Of a stretch of 64,000 nucleotides of DNA, positions 32,705 to 43,567 are shown one piece after another. Numbering within the stretch: the stretch's first letter is position 1; each line of letters starts with the position of its first letter. The stretch spans positions 267,001 to 331,000 of the forward strand of contig JAEMWC010000126.1 of the NCBI GenBank assembly GCA_016490735.1, in the 5' to 3' direction. Source of the DNA: Pachyseris speciosa (Eukaryota > Cnidaria > Anthozoa > Scleractinia > Pachyseridae). Both the position numbers and the translations under genes were made by a program. The notes beneath the pieces are model-generated. The model searched no databases and had not been told where the DNA came from. It saw only the letters and a program-made list of their open reading frames with translations.

Positions 32705-33210
32705 TTCTAAAAGTGCTTTTTAATTATTAATTAATTAAGAAATTTCTATAGCGTATTTTCCTATCGCCTAAAAGCGCTTTACAATGTCAAATAAATTATA
32801 ATCTATACAATAAAAACTACAAATATAACAATATAAAAAACTAAAAATCAAAAGAGTCAAAAGTCCAAAAGTCTTAAAAATCGAAAAATTCAAAAAGTCT
32901 CAAAATAAGCTTAGCCTTAAAAATAGGGAAAGATGCACTGCTTTTAATCTCAAATATGGAAGGAATTTCCAAAGGTAAGGCCCACACACTGAGAAAGCCC
33001 TCAAGCCAATCGATTTGAGCTCGTGCGTTGGCTGCTCCAGCAGAAGTTGGTCAGCAGACCTAAGAGCTCGCGTCGGAACATAAAGACTGATAAGCTCAGT
33101 CAGGTACGTTGAAGTCATACCATGGAGTGCCTTAAAGGTGTACAATAAGATCTTTAAAACAATACGCTTGCGGACGGGAAGCCAGTGAAACTCAATAAGG
33201 CCTGCGGCTA
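32705..33210 (-). mobile_element. 5'-truncated LINE fragment in intron 3 (unit B)
   Basis: Inserted within the segment that in A reads from GAGAAATTCT to TTATGTGCCTAAAAG. On minus it carries the end of a LINE ORF2 and an AT-rich 3' UTR that ends in AATTAATTAA-type sequence near 32730. Absent from A and C. Confidence 0.7.
32900..33190 (-). pseudogene. LINE ORF2 C-terminus
   Basis: Reads IEFHWLPVRKRIVLKILLYT, FKALHGMTSTYLTELI, RALRSADQLLLEQP and GLRAFSVCGPYLWKFLP, the C-terminal blocks of CR1/L2-type ORF2. The RT itself is not present. It differs from the C-terminal region of the unit A/C LINE, so it is another family. Confidence 0.7.
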
Positions 33211-33406
33211 TTATGTGCCTAAAAGTCGCCAAAATATATATATATATATCGATGTCCTAGGAGTATTAACAGTGCAAGAAACTGAAAGAAACATAGAGAA
33301 TTATCGCAGTCTATGGCCTCTACTGGGATGTTGTTTTAAATCTGTAAATCGAGATATTAGTACGATTAAGGCAGATTCTAAAAACTGTTCAGAGTATATC
33401 CCTTAC

Positions 33407-33588
33407 CCGTTCTTCGTCGAAGAGTACTGCGAGCCACTCATTGTAGGTGATATGTTGCAATTCGGCAATCACGATTTTCCGGGCCTCTTGGAAGAGTCTT
33501 TCGTCATCCCACAATGGGTTGACGTGGTGAAGATTCCGAGCGATACGGTTGTGTTCTCGGACCCACAGGGTGTGAATCGCCATAAGGG
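33407..33588 (-). pseudogene. Peroxidase B exon 3
   Basis: 182 nt, open: [20 protein letters not shown] and the [15 protein letters not shown] block. Acceptor CTGACAG, donor GTAAGG. Confidence 0.85.
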
Positions 33589-34249
33589 CTGTCAGAAAGA
33601 TAGTTCATACATTCAGTTACTGTAGTGTATTAGGACAGCGGTAGTTCGCAAATATATCCGGGAATTTTGCGGTGTGTGCGAGAGTGGCATGGGCTGAAGT
33701 GAACTGAGTGATGTAATCCGAGTTGTTGGAATAAAGCGCATGTTTTTAAACCTTTGTGGCGTCATTGCCTTTGTGGCTTCACTACGCTACAGTTAAATTT
33801 GTTTTCGTCGCTTCTCAAGCAGTAAGGCGGGCTTAGTTCCATTAAGGGCTAAAGACATCTGCCAAACTTAAAACATGAGGCGCTTGCAGAGCGTATTTGA
33901 AGAGGACGTTGATCTCTGGGAGTGTTTAAGGATTTGCATCAAAAGACCGCATACATGAAGACCCTGAGTAGAAGCTTACCGGCAACAGAGATTTCAATAT
34001 CACTAATACCAACAGAAAATATCAGGTTCATCTTAACTGCTATCTGTGGATGGCTACCATCTCAAAGAAGATGTGTAGAATGTGAATATTGCCCTTAACA
34101 TTATGCCAATCGTATATTTAGGCGTGGACCGCTGACTTGCAGGCAGAATAGCCTTGACACATCACCAGAAAAAGTCTCAAACTTTGCCTATTGGGCCGAT
34201 TCCCATTGCAAACCGTGCATACTATATGCTACCGCTAATTTATTTTTTA

Positions 34250-34922
34250 CAGTCAAGTCAGGTCAAGCGTAGCCCCCCTAGAGTACATTAATGAGTTGAT
34301 TATTTGAACATTGAACCCGTTAGTCGTTTTGAATAATTCATCATTTTTGAAATATCCGAATCAAACTTCAATTGCTGATTGGACTCTGTCCGTAGATGTG
34401 TTTGAAAAACGCGTTCGACCAACGAGACTTTAATTCTGTAATCTCTTTTAATAGAGCACACCTTTTTTACCCCTTAAAATCCAACAATATTGTTCTGTCC
34501 GAGGAATCCTAAAAATTATAAATTTGTACGGAGCGAAATTAAACACAGCTGATAGCGTACAGCGTTGTAAACAATCAAAAATGTTGACAATAAAAATTGC
34601 TAGAACTTCGCCTGAAATCCTTTTATCACGAATAAGACTTCTACACGCTCTATGGGATGTAGTAAGCAAAAAAGCTGCTCGATAATAGCATTTACAATAC
34701 TGTTTTTCACCTATCACTTCCACTCACCGTTGGACGCCATGTAGGACTCTTTGATTTCCAATATAAGGAGCATCTTTTGTTTACTTAGTCCAATAAGCAA
34801 TCGAAGTTTGATTCGAATATTTAAAAAATGATTGCATTATTCGAAACGACTATCGGATTCAACGTTCAAAAAATCAACTCATGAATCTAGGGGGTGGGGG
34901 TACGCTTGGCCTGACTTGACTG
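34250..34922. mobile_element. TA-flanked MITE with long inverted repeats (unit B)
   Basis: Starts CAGTCAAGTCAGGTCAAGCG and ends with the inverted equivalent; similarity between the ends reaches about 150 bp inward (GAATAAT, CGAATCAAACTTC). A TA dinucleotide on each side and a single TA-like site in A/C fit a Tc1/mariner-type non-autonomous element. The 91-codon minus frame inside has no recognised domain. Confidence 0.7.
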
Positions 34923-35203
34923 TAACCTGTGCTTACTTTACCGCTTTATTGGACACGTAGTGCACTACGCCAATCTTGAGCTACGGATAAGAATTGCGCT
35001 TACTTACTGTTAGGGTTGGGCTGTTGGGCTGGTGCCGCGAGGAGACTGGGTATAGGGGATTGCTGTGAAAGTAAAGACTGATGAAAATTTAGCAAGCTTT
35101 ACCTTAGTTGCTTATCATTCGTTCGATATCACCAGCGTGAAAACACGGGTCAGAATGTGGCAGGGATGCAAAGATTAGCCAAGTAAACTGTAATTTCTCT
35201 CAC

Positions 35204-35438
35204 CTTGATTTTCGTTGACGCGATCGTCTCCGGCTAGATAGCAGGGTTCTCCTGAATTCGGAGATCTACAGAAAGCTTCTACATCGGCCTCCGGAAGGAC
35301 GGGCATATCTGAGGTGTCCACGTGCGGACGAACTTCCAACAATCCCAGGTTTGCGTTCTGGTCACGAAGTCTCATCGCTAGCCCTTCGTTTGAACCGTAC
35401 ACTTGTGAACCGTCAATATATGCGGTTACCTCATTCGT
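35204..35438 (-). pseudogene. Peroxidase B exon 2, Glu retained
   Basis: 235 nt with AYIDGSQVYGS and AGDDRVNENQ; the Glu codon GAA sits where A and C have ATA. The donor is GTGAGA rather than GTAAGA. Confidence 0.85.
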
Positions 35439-35643
35439 CTAATTAAATGCAAAAAGATTGGAATATACTGAACTGTGATCCACTTTTACTTTTTTCACTT
35501 TTTTTTATATGTATATATAATTTATTTGCACTTGCAAGAGGGCCATAGCCACGAATTCCTTTGTTCCACCGCTAATTATGGCGGGTTTTGCTCGCAATAT
35601 CAAACCGTTTCTGACCTTGAGTGTTGAGGGTAATCTAACTTAC

Positions 35644-36306
35644 CTGTTGTCCGTCTGTATTTAGTGACCTCCTAAGTGGAATGCACACTGCACTCACGTT
35701 ATTTCTCAGGCGCTCATCGGGACGAGATTGACTGATATCGATTCCAATGCACTCGGTTATGTTCCGAATACATGGGTCATTGTTGACCCCACAGTTTGGC
35801 ACACCCTCGGGTAGGTCAGCGAATGCTGTCAGGGTGATGTCATGATCTAGAAATTGTCCCCATGTCATTGTCACATGAGTGAAGTCTGGGGCAGAACCAT
35901 TGAGATTACCATCATTGGCTCTAAAGGTTACCCGGCTGACTCGTCTGCAGTTTGGCAATTCGTTCCCGTTTACGCCCAACCGTCGAGGGAGGTTGCCTGG
36001 TTGCTCATAAGCAGTTTGCGGCTCTAGGTTGTCCAAACGTCGCAGAAGTTGATTGGCAGATCCCAAGGTTATGTTGCACAGGTTGTTGCACGTGCCGTCA
36101 AAGGTGCGGTAAGGATGCTGGTAGCATGCTAATCGGGTCTTGAGGGGGATCACAGTTTTCCAAGGCAAGCGTATCCACGACCTAGCTGAGCAGCTTCTTC
36201 AGATGAAATCGCTTGACGAACCACACACACGCCGACAATCAGAAAAATGCCGAGAAGGAAGCTGCCAAAGAAGAGGGCAGGAGATGGCAAGCTATTGATA
36301 AGTATA
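35644..36306 (-). pseudogene. Peroxidase B exon 1
   Basis: Contains the membrane-anchor segment, RTFDGTCNNL and the distal site TWGQFLDHD. Two single-base insertions between the anchor and RLACYQ shift the frame by two. The start codon of copy C is ATA here; an upstream in-frame Met exists near 36344. Confidence 0.8.
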
Positions 36307-36935
36307 TCGTGAAACAAAACAACTAGTTGCATGTCGGTGGGCAATCACGACAATGAGATGATCACAGGCAAAGGAATTTAGAGCACTGAAGGCCAATGTA
36401 CCCGATATTTTCCTCTTACAATTAACAGGTGAAGACGCTCTAAAAGGGTGTGTAAGGTTTAGGTTCCTCGAATTTTTTTCGGAAACAACTCCACCACGCA
36501 ATTGCAAAAGAAAACTGAGCCAATATTCATAAAAACGCAAGTGTGCTGGAAAAAGCAGCCACCCAGTAAGACAGTCTTATTTTTCAGTACTTACGGCCAC
36601 ATTTTTTGGCCTCTAATACAGGCAACCCTTTTACTTGACTCACAGCATTTCACTTATACATTTTTACAGAAAGTTAAATACGTTAATTGCCATGTTTCCA
36701 CACAAGTGATGATCAGAAATAGTAATAAACTCCGCTGCTTATTAAACACGAACAGGTTTCTTTTTCCACACAAGAATGAAATCAGTTTCTGTATGGAGGT
36801 CCTTTCATTGAATTCCCAAAGCAGACGTTCGACAGAAATAACAAGAAACCATTTAACAGCTAAGCAAAAAGTTAGCTGGGTAATAAATTCGTGAACGCAT
36901 AATCTCATTGTAAGTAAGCACTGTGCATAATAAAG

Positions 36936-37242
36936 ATTAGTATATACCACACAAGTGAATAGAACTTTTCGCGCGCTCTGATTGGTTAATTCGGAAGTGA
37001 ATAGCAAGTACTATTCACCTCCGAGCAGCCGGCCCGTGAGATTTTACAATTTCCGACCGCTTGTCGGTATATTATCACACATAAAGTAATGTTTTGGTCC
37101 GCTAATTACTCAGCTTGTTTGGTATATACTAAGACAATTATTCACCTCAGTGTCGGTGAAAGTGGTGGATATTTACCTCGCCGCTTCGAGGCTCGGTAAA
37201 TATCCACTACTATTCACTTCCACTTCGGTGAATAATTGTTAA
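36936..37242. mobile_element. Hairpin-rich MITE-like insertion (unit B)
   Basis: Absent from the matching place in A and C (ATAATGAAGGCTATATCG). It contains a near-perfect hairpin GGATATTTACC...GGTAAATATCC around CTCGCCGCTTCGAGGCTC, and repeated TATTCACTTC/GTGAATAG motifs at both ends. Family not identified. Confidence 0.5.
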
Positions 37243-38418
37243 CTATATCGAATATTAACCAGACAGCTAAGTTAAACCGATTTGGTCAAAGTATTGCCCA
37301 AGAAATTTATTCATTCCTAAGTTATAATTGTTACCTCGAGAGCTGCATATTAGTTATTGCTGATTTTCTCCACTCTCCAACCGTCAGCCTGTAAGAGGAA
37401 AATCATTTTCCCCTTTATGTCATCGTTCAGAGAGTAGACTATTTGAGCACACTTTTTACGATGAGCATCCTCGGCCTAAATATAACTCAGCTACTTTATC
37501 CAACGGATGAAGAAAAGTATAACCGGACTGATGAAATTGTTACGTTTATTACATTTTTACGTATTCAGTTAAACTCGCTTAGCTTTCGATTTCCACTAAT
37601 TAAATTAAGACACTGCGATGAAAGTAAGCATTTGAGAAGTCTGATAATTTCAATTCCAAAATTAAAGCAAAGGATCCAAAATGAAAGTTTTAATCAATGA
37701 AACAATTCTGCGAGAACTTTAGAGAGGTTAGAATTGTATGTTTGGTAACCTGAAAAATCAACTTAATCAAGATGAAAGTTAAAAAACTGCGAGCTAATTG
37801 ATTGGGTAATTTGGCCTCTGAAAATAGGCCAAGTTCAAATTTAACAACATGATAGCGCGATCTCTTTTGTACAGCAAATGTTGCAAGTTAAAAACATTAC
37901 TCCTAGGAGAAAACAAAAAAGATATCTGTACCTTTTTGTTACAGCTTTAGAATCCTTTCAAGACCCCAGCTTCTCGTCAACTCAGAAAGTTCTTCATTGG
38001 CTGTGACTTAGCTGGCAGGTCATACGTTCCTTTTATGCTCAAGTTTCAGACTCATTAATACGCCGATTGCGTGGCATTTTGTCTGCGTTTTGACGTTGCG
38101 GCCACCTCATCTAGTATACAATTAACAGCGTAAGTTCAAGTGCAAGTGAATTGCTATTTTTAAACAAGTGACTGGAAACAAGAACAAATTACGGGTACTT
38201 AAATTACGAAACTTTGTTAGCAAGCAGTGATAACGAATTTTTTTCAGTCCGTGCGATATGAGGTCCGAATCCAAAAACTATATCGCCCGAACATTAATCT
38301 AGGAATGCGAGGTTTGTGATGTAAGGGTGCGGCACGGATTCTAAATGGGCTGGCGGTAAGGAAAAAAAAAGTGTTTTAGGAGACCAACTGACACAAAATG
38401 GTGGTCTGAGCACTTGAC

Positions 38419-40128
38419 ATACATTGCTAGTTCACGGTCCCAACCCAAACCACACTTTCAACCGCATGCGGAGACTGTCAGGCAGATGTTGAGAAACTGA
38501 ATGGCTGGTGTTGAGAGATTAAAACCTCTTGAATTGTATAAAGGTTCAGTTTCCTTTTTCTATTAAGGCCTACGTTAACTAACGTTTTAATTGACGTCAC
38601 TCTGACGTTCTACCGCTTATGGACTTTTTACTTCTTTTCAGTGTGAAAAGTGAGCTGGATATCAGGCTCACTCACAAGCACTGACATAAATTAAAATGTT
38701 ATATTGGATGGCTTTTTTCGGAACCAATGTTGAACTGCCAAAACACTGACTTGTGTGGTAGAGACAAGGGCCGGAAAATTGTTTTCAAGATTTAAGGGGT
38801 TTGAAAGGAAAAAAAAAATTAACAACGCTAGCAGAAAGTTTACTTTAAAAGACAAAAATAAAACAGGACACTGTGTAAGGGAACATCATAATGTTCCGTT
38901 GTGCAACTGTGACCGGTGTACGCTTGACCCGGCTGCCATAAATTGTGTAAAAAATATTGGAGATTTTATTATCCTTTCATGACAAAAGGACCTTACCTCT
39001 GGAGTTCAATACTGTGTTTATTTGTTTTCCTTGTTTTGTTAAGGGTGACATAACATGGCCCACCGTACCCTCGTCCACACTTCTATTTTAAACTACTCAG
39101 AAGCACATTTTACAGTTGCCTTAATTTTAATTTCTATTGTTCTTTTTCCAGAATCATGCTAAAGCCGCTGTTAAAAGATGTCAGCTGAGAATGATAACCG
39201 AAGCAAAAAACCCAAGTTGATCGAAGATAACAAAGGGTTAGAGTCAGGGTTGTTACTATTGCTCTACTGGTCACAAATTGAGCCAGATATTAGAATCACT
39301 ATTTAACCATAAATTGCTTTTCTACTGAATCGGCAAAAACTAAAACTAACAAGTAATGATTCCAAGGGGGAGCAAAACCAGAACCCGTTTTTAACACTTT
39401 TCACAGCATACTTTGGAACAAATTGAGAAAAATTGCCTTTTTTTTTTTTCAAGCTGCAGCAACCATTCTAATCCGTTAAGCCAACCGCCAAACCAAAGAG
39501 AACTAATGATTAATAATTTCTCTGACCTACAGTGGAGTACCTGTTAACATGTTCAACGTTTCCTTTTGAGTGGATGCAATACTCAAAATGGCACTAATAA
39601 TAGAAGGAAAAATTTCACCTAAATTTATTTTCTTTTTCTATTCCTTGTTACAAGCGTTTGACTGAAATTGGCCAATCTCGTGAAATGGTCGTGTTGAAAC
39701 ATTAACGTTTCAGCAATATTTGGATTTATATCATTTACATAATGAGTGATATCAGAACGATGATTGACATTTATAAGTTAAACCGCAAAGCTTTAATCAT
39801 GGTGTTTCACGTTTGCTTAGACAAAAAAATTGGTGTGTTGTTCTTGAAAATGGCATGAGATTCGACAATTGATTATTTGATATTTGGGGAATGTGCCGAG
39901 CATTCTGATTGGACAAGAAAGATATTAATATTTTAGCGAAAGTAGAGTGGTGGGTTGATGGGAGAGTGACACTCTAAACTGACGAAACAACCCGCGAATA
40001 AATTCAGTTGCTTCACACACACGCCAACAAAAGAACTAATAATAGAAAGATTACTTAAGCATCAACTGCAGGACTGATAACTTCGTTTTATACATTTAAT
40101 CAGTGTGGTTAAGCAAGTTTTCATTTAT
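38419..40128. other. Unit-B-only insertion, nothing recognised
   Basis: The match to the left arm stops at 15122 and resumes at 15230, so about 1.7 kb was gained here. The longest frame (38755-38982) gives KCVREHHNVPLCNCDRC-like Cys-rich sequence with no family I recognise. No terminal repeats were found by eye. Confidence 0.35.
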
Positions 40129-40178
40129 AGGCCTATAGTTGAAAGGAGTTATGTATTCGTGTCGTGACTTATGTGGAT

Positions 40179-40374
40179 CATGCAACTGATGATATATCCG
40201 TTGTTCCGCCGTGTTTTTGCGGCTTCCAAATCACTGAGGGCTGCAGTTTAAGTTTAGGCGACTTTGCTCTTCGAATTACAATCAATACGTTTGGCAGGGA
40301 CATCGGAACAACTAAGTAGCCAATTACTGGGGCCCCATAAATAAAATGTATTATATAAAAAAAGGTAAACGTAA
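40179..40374. other. Junction mosaic between unit B and the right arm
   Basis: About 35 bp (CTGCAGTTTAAGTTTAGGCG...) repeats 40921-40955, and is joined at once to about 90 bp repeating 41130-41190 and onward (AATCAATACGTTTGGCAGGG). Then the right arm starts. Short copies of nearby sequence stitched together mark a complex breakpoint. Confidence 0.65.
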
Positions 40375-40670
40375 AATGAGTGGGAAAAACATCCTAGAGT
40401 ACAAAAATTCGTAGAAGTCACTTGTCGCTTTATGGCAATAGTGATTAATTAGATTCAAATTCCAGTCACCCATTAAAAATACAAGCTTGAGTTAGTTTCT
40501 TTGGTAATTTTTCCCAGTACTAGGTCCAAATCAGACAGGAATTCATTTAACTGTGAGACGGGTTGTCGATAAATAATGCGGACAATTACATTCTTTTCTT
40601 TTGTCCTGTTAATTTCAACAAACAAAGATTCAGCACTTCTGTCGACAGCGAACGCTAGATCAGGGTGTTC

Positions 40671-40961
40671 TTAGTAATTTAAATGCTCACCTATGTAAAG
40701 GCCAAGACCTCCACCAACGCGAGTGACTCTGGGTTTATGCAAATAATAATAACCCGCGATATCGCAAAAATGATAACATTCATCAAGCCAAGTCTCAGAA
40801 ATCCCAACTATAGGAAGTTTCAATCGAAGTTGGCCTACAAAATTTGAAAGCTTATCAGATTTATTAGATATACTACGAATGTTCATATGCAGGAGGAAAG
40901 AAAGGCCTGATTCAAGACTACTGCAGTTTAAGTTTAGGCGACTTTGCTCTTCGGCTAACAT
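40671..40961 (-). pseudogene. LINE-2 endonuclease domain (right arm)
   Basis: MLAEEQSRLNLN, LLHMNIRSISNKSDKLSNF, PIVGISETWLDE and VGGGLGLYIGEHLNY are contiguous here. It ends at a stop after HLNY and the arm ends at about 40375, so no RT follows. This copy shows that the tRNA-like segment in the left arm is an insertion. Confidence 0.7.
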
Positions 40962-41069
40962 GTTGTTAAAGCTATCTTCGGTATAGTATTCACAGCTACT
41001 GTGTTCGAATTAAAAATTTAATTCTGGATCATTGTCTTTACAAAGACTAAAAGTTTTATAGGACTCACA

Positions 41070-41245
41070 TATTTTATTTATTTATTTATTTTATTAGCTT
41101 CGCCATTTTGTTACAAAGAAAAATGAAACGTTACAATCAATACGTTTGGCAGGGACATCGCAACAGCTAAGTAGCCAATTACTGCGGGCCCATAGATAAA
41201 AAAAATATGTATATAAAAAGAGGAAAAAACACATAACATGCAGCA
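41070..41245 (-). mobile_element. Truncated retroelement 3' end with (TAAA)n (right arm)
   Basis: Mirror of 20282-20459: TTTATTTATTTATTTTATTAGC followed by GCCATTTTGTTACAAAG. The T-tract length differs from the left arm. Confidence 0.5.
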
Positions 41246-41454
41246 AATTATCGGTACGTCTAGAAACAAATTAAGGATTAAACTTTAACTGAGCTAATCT
41301 ATCAGAATCAAAATTAATAGTACCGCCATTCATAAATTCAAACAGAGTTAGCCGAAATTGATCATCGTCTAAATAATAAAATGGTAAGGATGATAAACTG
41401 TTCACTTGCTCGTTCGATTTCGAATGACTAAGCGATCGAGGACAAAATATGCAA

Positions 41455-42434
41455 TTTTACCCGCCGCATGTGAGGCTCTCTCTTCTGTAAGGTTACCGGC
41501 GGTAGATCTCAGAGATCTTCGCTGATATAAAGATCGGTGGGCTTCTCCCACCTAGCTTTGCATGCGCCCTCTGTTTCCAGTCTCTTAATCTGCACACGAT
41601 GGTTCTCGGTTGATTCCAATTTGCTTGCCCCGACTTGGATTTCCGCCTTTCCACCCGGTGAGCCCTTTTCGATGTCAACGTCAAGGTCCAGGTTATCCTT
41701 GATCGCTCGTTTAACCTTAGCTTCTGCGACTTCCCAAGTTTCATTGTCAGATTCCAGGACTCCATTCACACGGATGTTATTATGAATTGTTTTCAACTCG
41801 TCCACATCTTTTTGAGTATACTGCAAACCAATTTTCGTCTCCTGCACATCGTTCACTATACTGTCCATGAGGGGGGCTGTGGGCTGGGGACTGGGGGTGA
41901 GTAGAGGATGTACTTGAGGGGGGTAGGGACAGAGAATAACGATCGGTATTTGGGGACAACGAAAGCAAAACGCCAAAATCAACATATTCATTACCCCATG
42001 CAAATTTTTGCCTTAATTTCCGGGTTAACCCTAGAGCCAAGAGCTATGGCTATGCTGGAAAATGGCAGCCGAGGGGAACCTTGAGGCAGTGTACCTTGAA
42101 TAATTGCTGTTATCTCCCATTGAATGGCCTCGGTCGAGGAACGGTCCCCATAACTTTGCGACGCAGGTTAAGAGGCTGTGGGGTCTTGAGCGAAGCTGTG
42201 GTTTCCCTTGGATCCTAGCGCTTGTTGTATTGCATGAGAAAGGGTCGCCGAGATGGATGCAGTGAGAGTACGGAGATCGACGGAGATCACATTCTGATTG
42301 TTTTGGCTGGTCTGGTTTGGCTGAGCAGCAACAGCAACGTCTGGGAAGAATTCAGCGAGGTCGGATCCTCGAGTGCGTTTCGGTCTCCTTTGGGTGTTGA
42401 CTTGATCGGAATGTGCACGCTTCTTGGGTGGCAT
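41455..42434 (-). pseudogene. L1-type ORF1 protein, 105-nt deletion (right arm)
   Basis: Same protein as 18997-20157. An in-frame deletion removes 35 codons of the coiled coil, joining ELKTIH directly to NNIRVNGV. The early stop after DPTAS and the frame change are shared with the left arm, so it was already dead at the duplication. Confidence 0.7.
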
Positions 42435-42917
42435 GGCTTATCAATCAAATTTCTCAGGTCAGAAACTCAACGAGATTACGGTAGAATAAAGTAACATGAA
42501 TCGCAGAGGGACAGAACTGGAAATAATGCGCTCCACAAAGACGGAAATGAACAAAGACAATTGACGTTCTAATAACGGCAGACGTATTTTAGTGCCTATG
42601 GTAAAGTCAGATTACCGAGTGCAAAGGACACACCCAAAAACTGAGCGATCGGAAAGGATTGTACACCCATGTGATAACTGCCATTATACCGAAGAAAGGA
42701 GCCGGAGCCAGTAAAAGAATTTTACCCAATGTGCAGCCAGAAAAGAGTAGATACGTGTCGTACGTAAGAATGATTGTATAATAAGTCGTGCAATCAAACA
42801 GCTATGTAGCTGAGTAATATGTAGCAGCGCCCAAACATGGCAATGGCTAACGTCAATAAAAAGTGGCATAACTAAGAGCTGGCAAACAATGACAAGAGCG
42901 GTATCAGAACAAAAACA

Positions 42918-43567
42918 ATCTTTAGAAACTCCCTCCGAAGAAGGAGAACTTGGCAAAAGGCGCAAAGATCGCAGGACTGCCCCTCTGAGACTACGATACA
43001 GCTTATATTGACCCCTTGAGTCCAGATGAACACCATCGGGCGAATAAAAATTGTCTTTCGCCTTCCAAAACCCTTTGTGGACCCAAAATATGGCGTATGT
43101 TATAGGGTCTAACACATCCTTTAGGTATAAGTATCGTGTTAACATGCCGACCTTTCAATTAAAAGCCAGTTCACCCCGCACGACTCTTGTAGGAAATGAA
43201 CAAACTCTTCGATGGCTGAACCCGTTTAGGTGTAAGTATCGTGTTAACATGCCGACCTTTCAATTAAAAGCCAGTTCACCCCGCACGACTCGTGTAGGAA
43301 ATGAACAAACAGCAGTGGCAAAAGAGTAACTAAGTCATTACTGCCCAGCTGGAGAATGACGATATCAGGGCGAAAGAAATGGAGGAGATGTGAGTCCAAT
43401 TTTAACGTCTTCTCGACTGTTCCACCCCTAACTCCATGCCAACGTATTAGCACAGGGGAAGAGGTTTGATTTTGGTTAAGATCAAAATCGTCGAGATGGT
43501 TCTTAACGAACTACTTTAAACGCTTAATAAAGGAATGTCCGAGAATCAACACACGAGGGGTGGAGTT
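42918..43567 (-). pseudogene. SGNH-hydrolase-like ORF, broken (right arm)
   Basis: Mirror of 17864-18513 with the same lost start, the same internal stop and the same tandem duplication (43128-43309). GHSF, LGSNDL and SPDGVHL blocks are visible. Confidence 0.6.

Larger units (their letters stand above)
25213..36306 (-). pseudogene. Animal haem peroxidase, copy B (nonsense and frameshift)
   Basis: Same five exons: about 36306-35644, 35438-35204, 33588-33407, 32542-32244 and 25775-25213. Exon 5 has two TGA codons (25754-25756 and 25310-25312), both where copy C has CGA. Exon 1 has two extra bases (near 36183 and 36146) and the Met used in copy C is ATA. The haem-linking Glu is present (RVNENQ). 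Intron 4 is swollen to 6.5 kb by a nuclease-gene element and a TTAA-flanked element. It is the most degraded of the three, yet keeps the ancestral active site. Confidence 0.85.
22290..40178 (+). repeat. Third, diverged copy of the block (unit B), direct to the left arm
   Basis: Positions from about 22290 to 38418 follow the left arm from 1 to about 15122 in the same orientation, and 40129-40178 again matches left-arm 15230-15285. The copy is clearly more diverged than A is from C. It lacks the L2/CR1-like LINE, the 371-bp MITE and the intron-1 LINE fragment, and has its own insertions at 24293, 25895, 30507, 32705, 34250 and 36936. It therefore represents an older duplication and gives empty sites for the A/C insertions. 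Confidence 0.85.

Noticed and set aside
38755..38982. 75-codon frame with several Cys
   Set aside because: Starts without a good context, matches no family I know and sits in a unit-B-only insertion; kept only as part of the unknown stretch.
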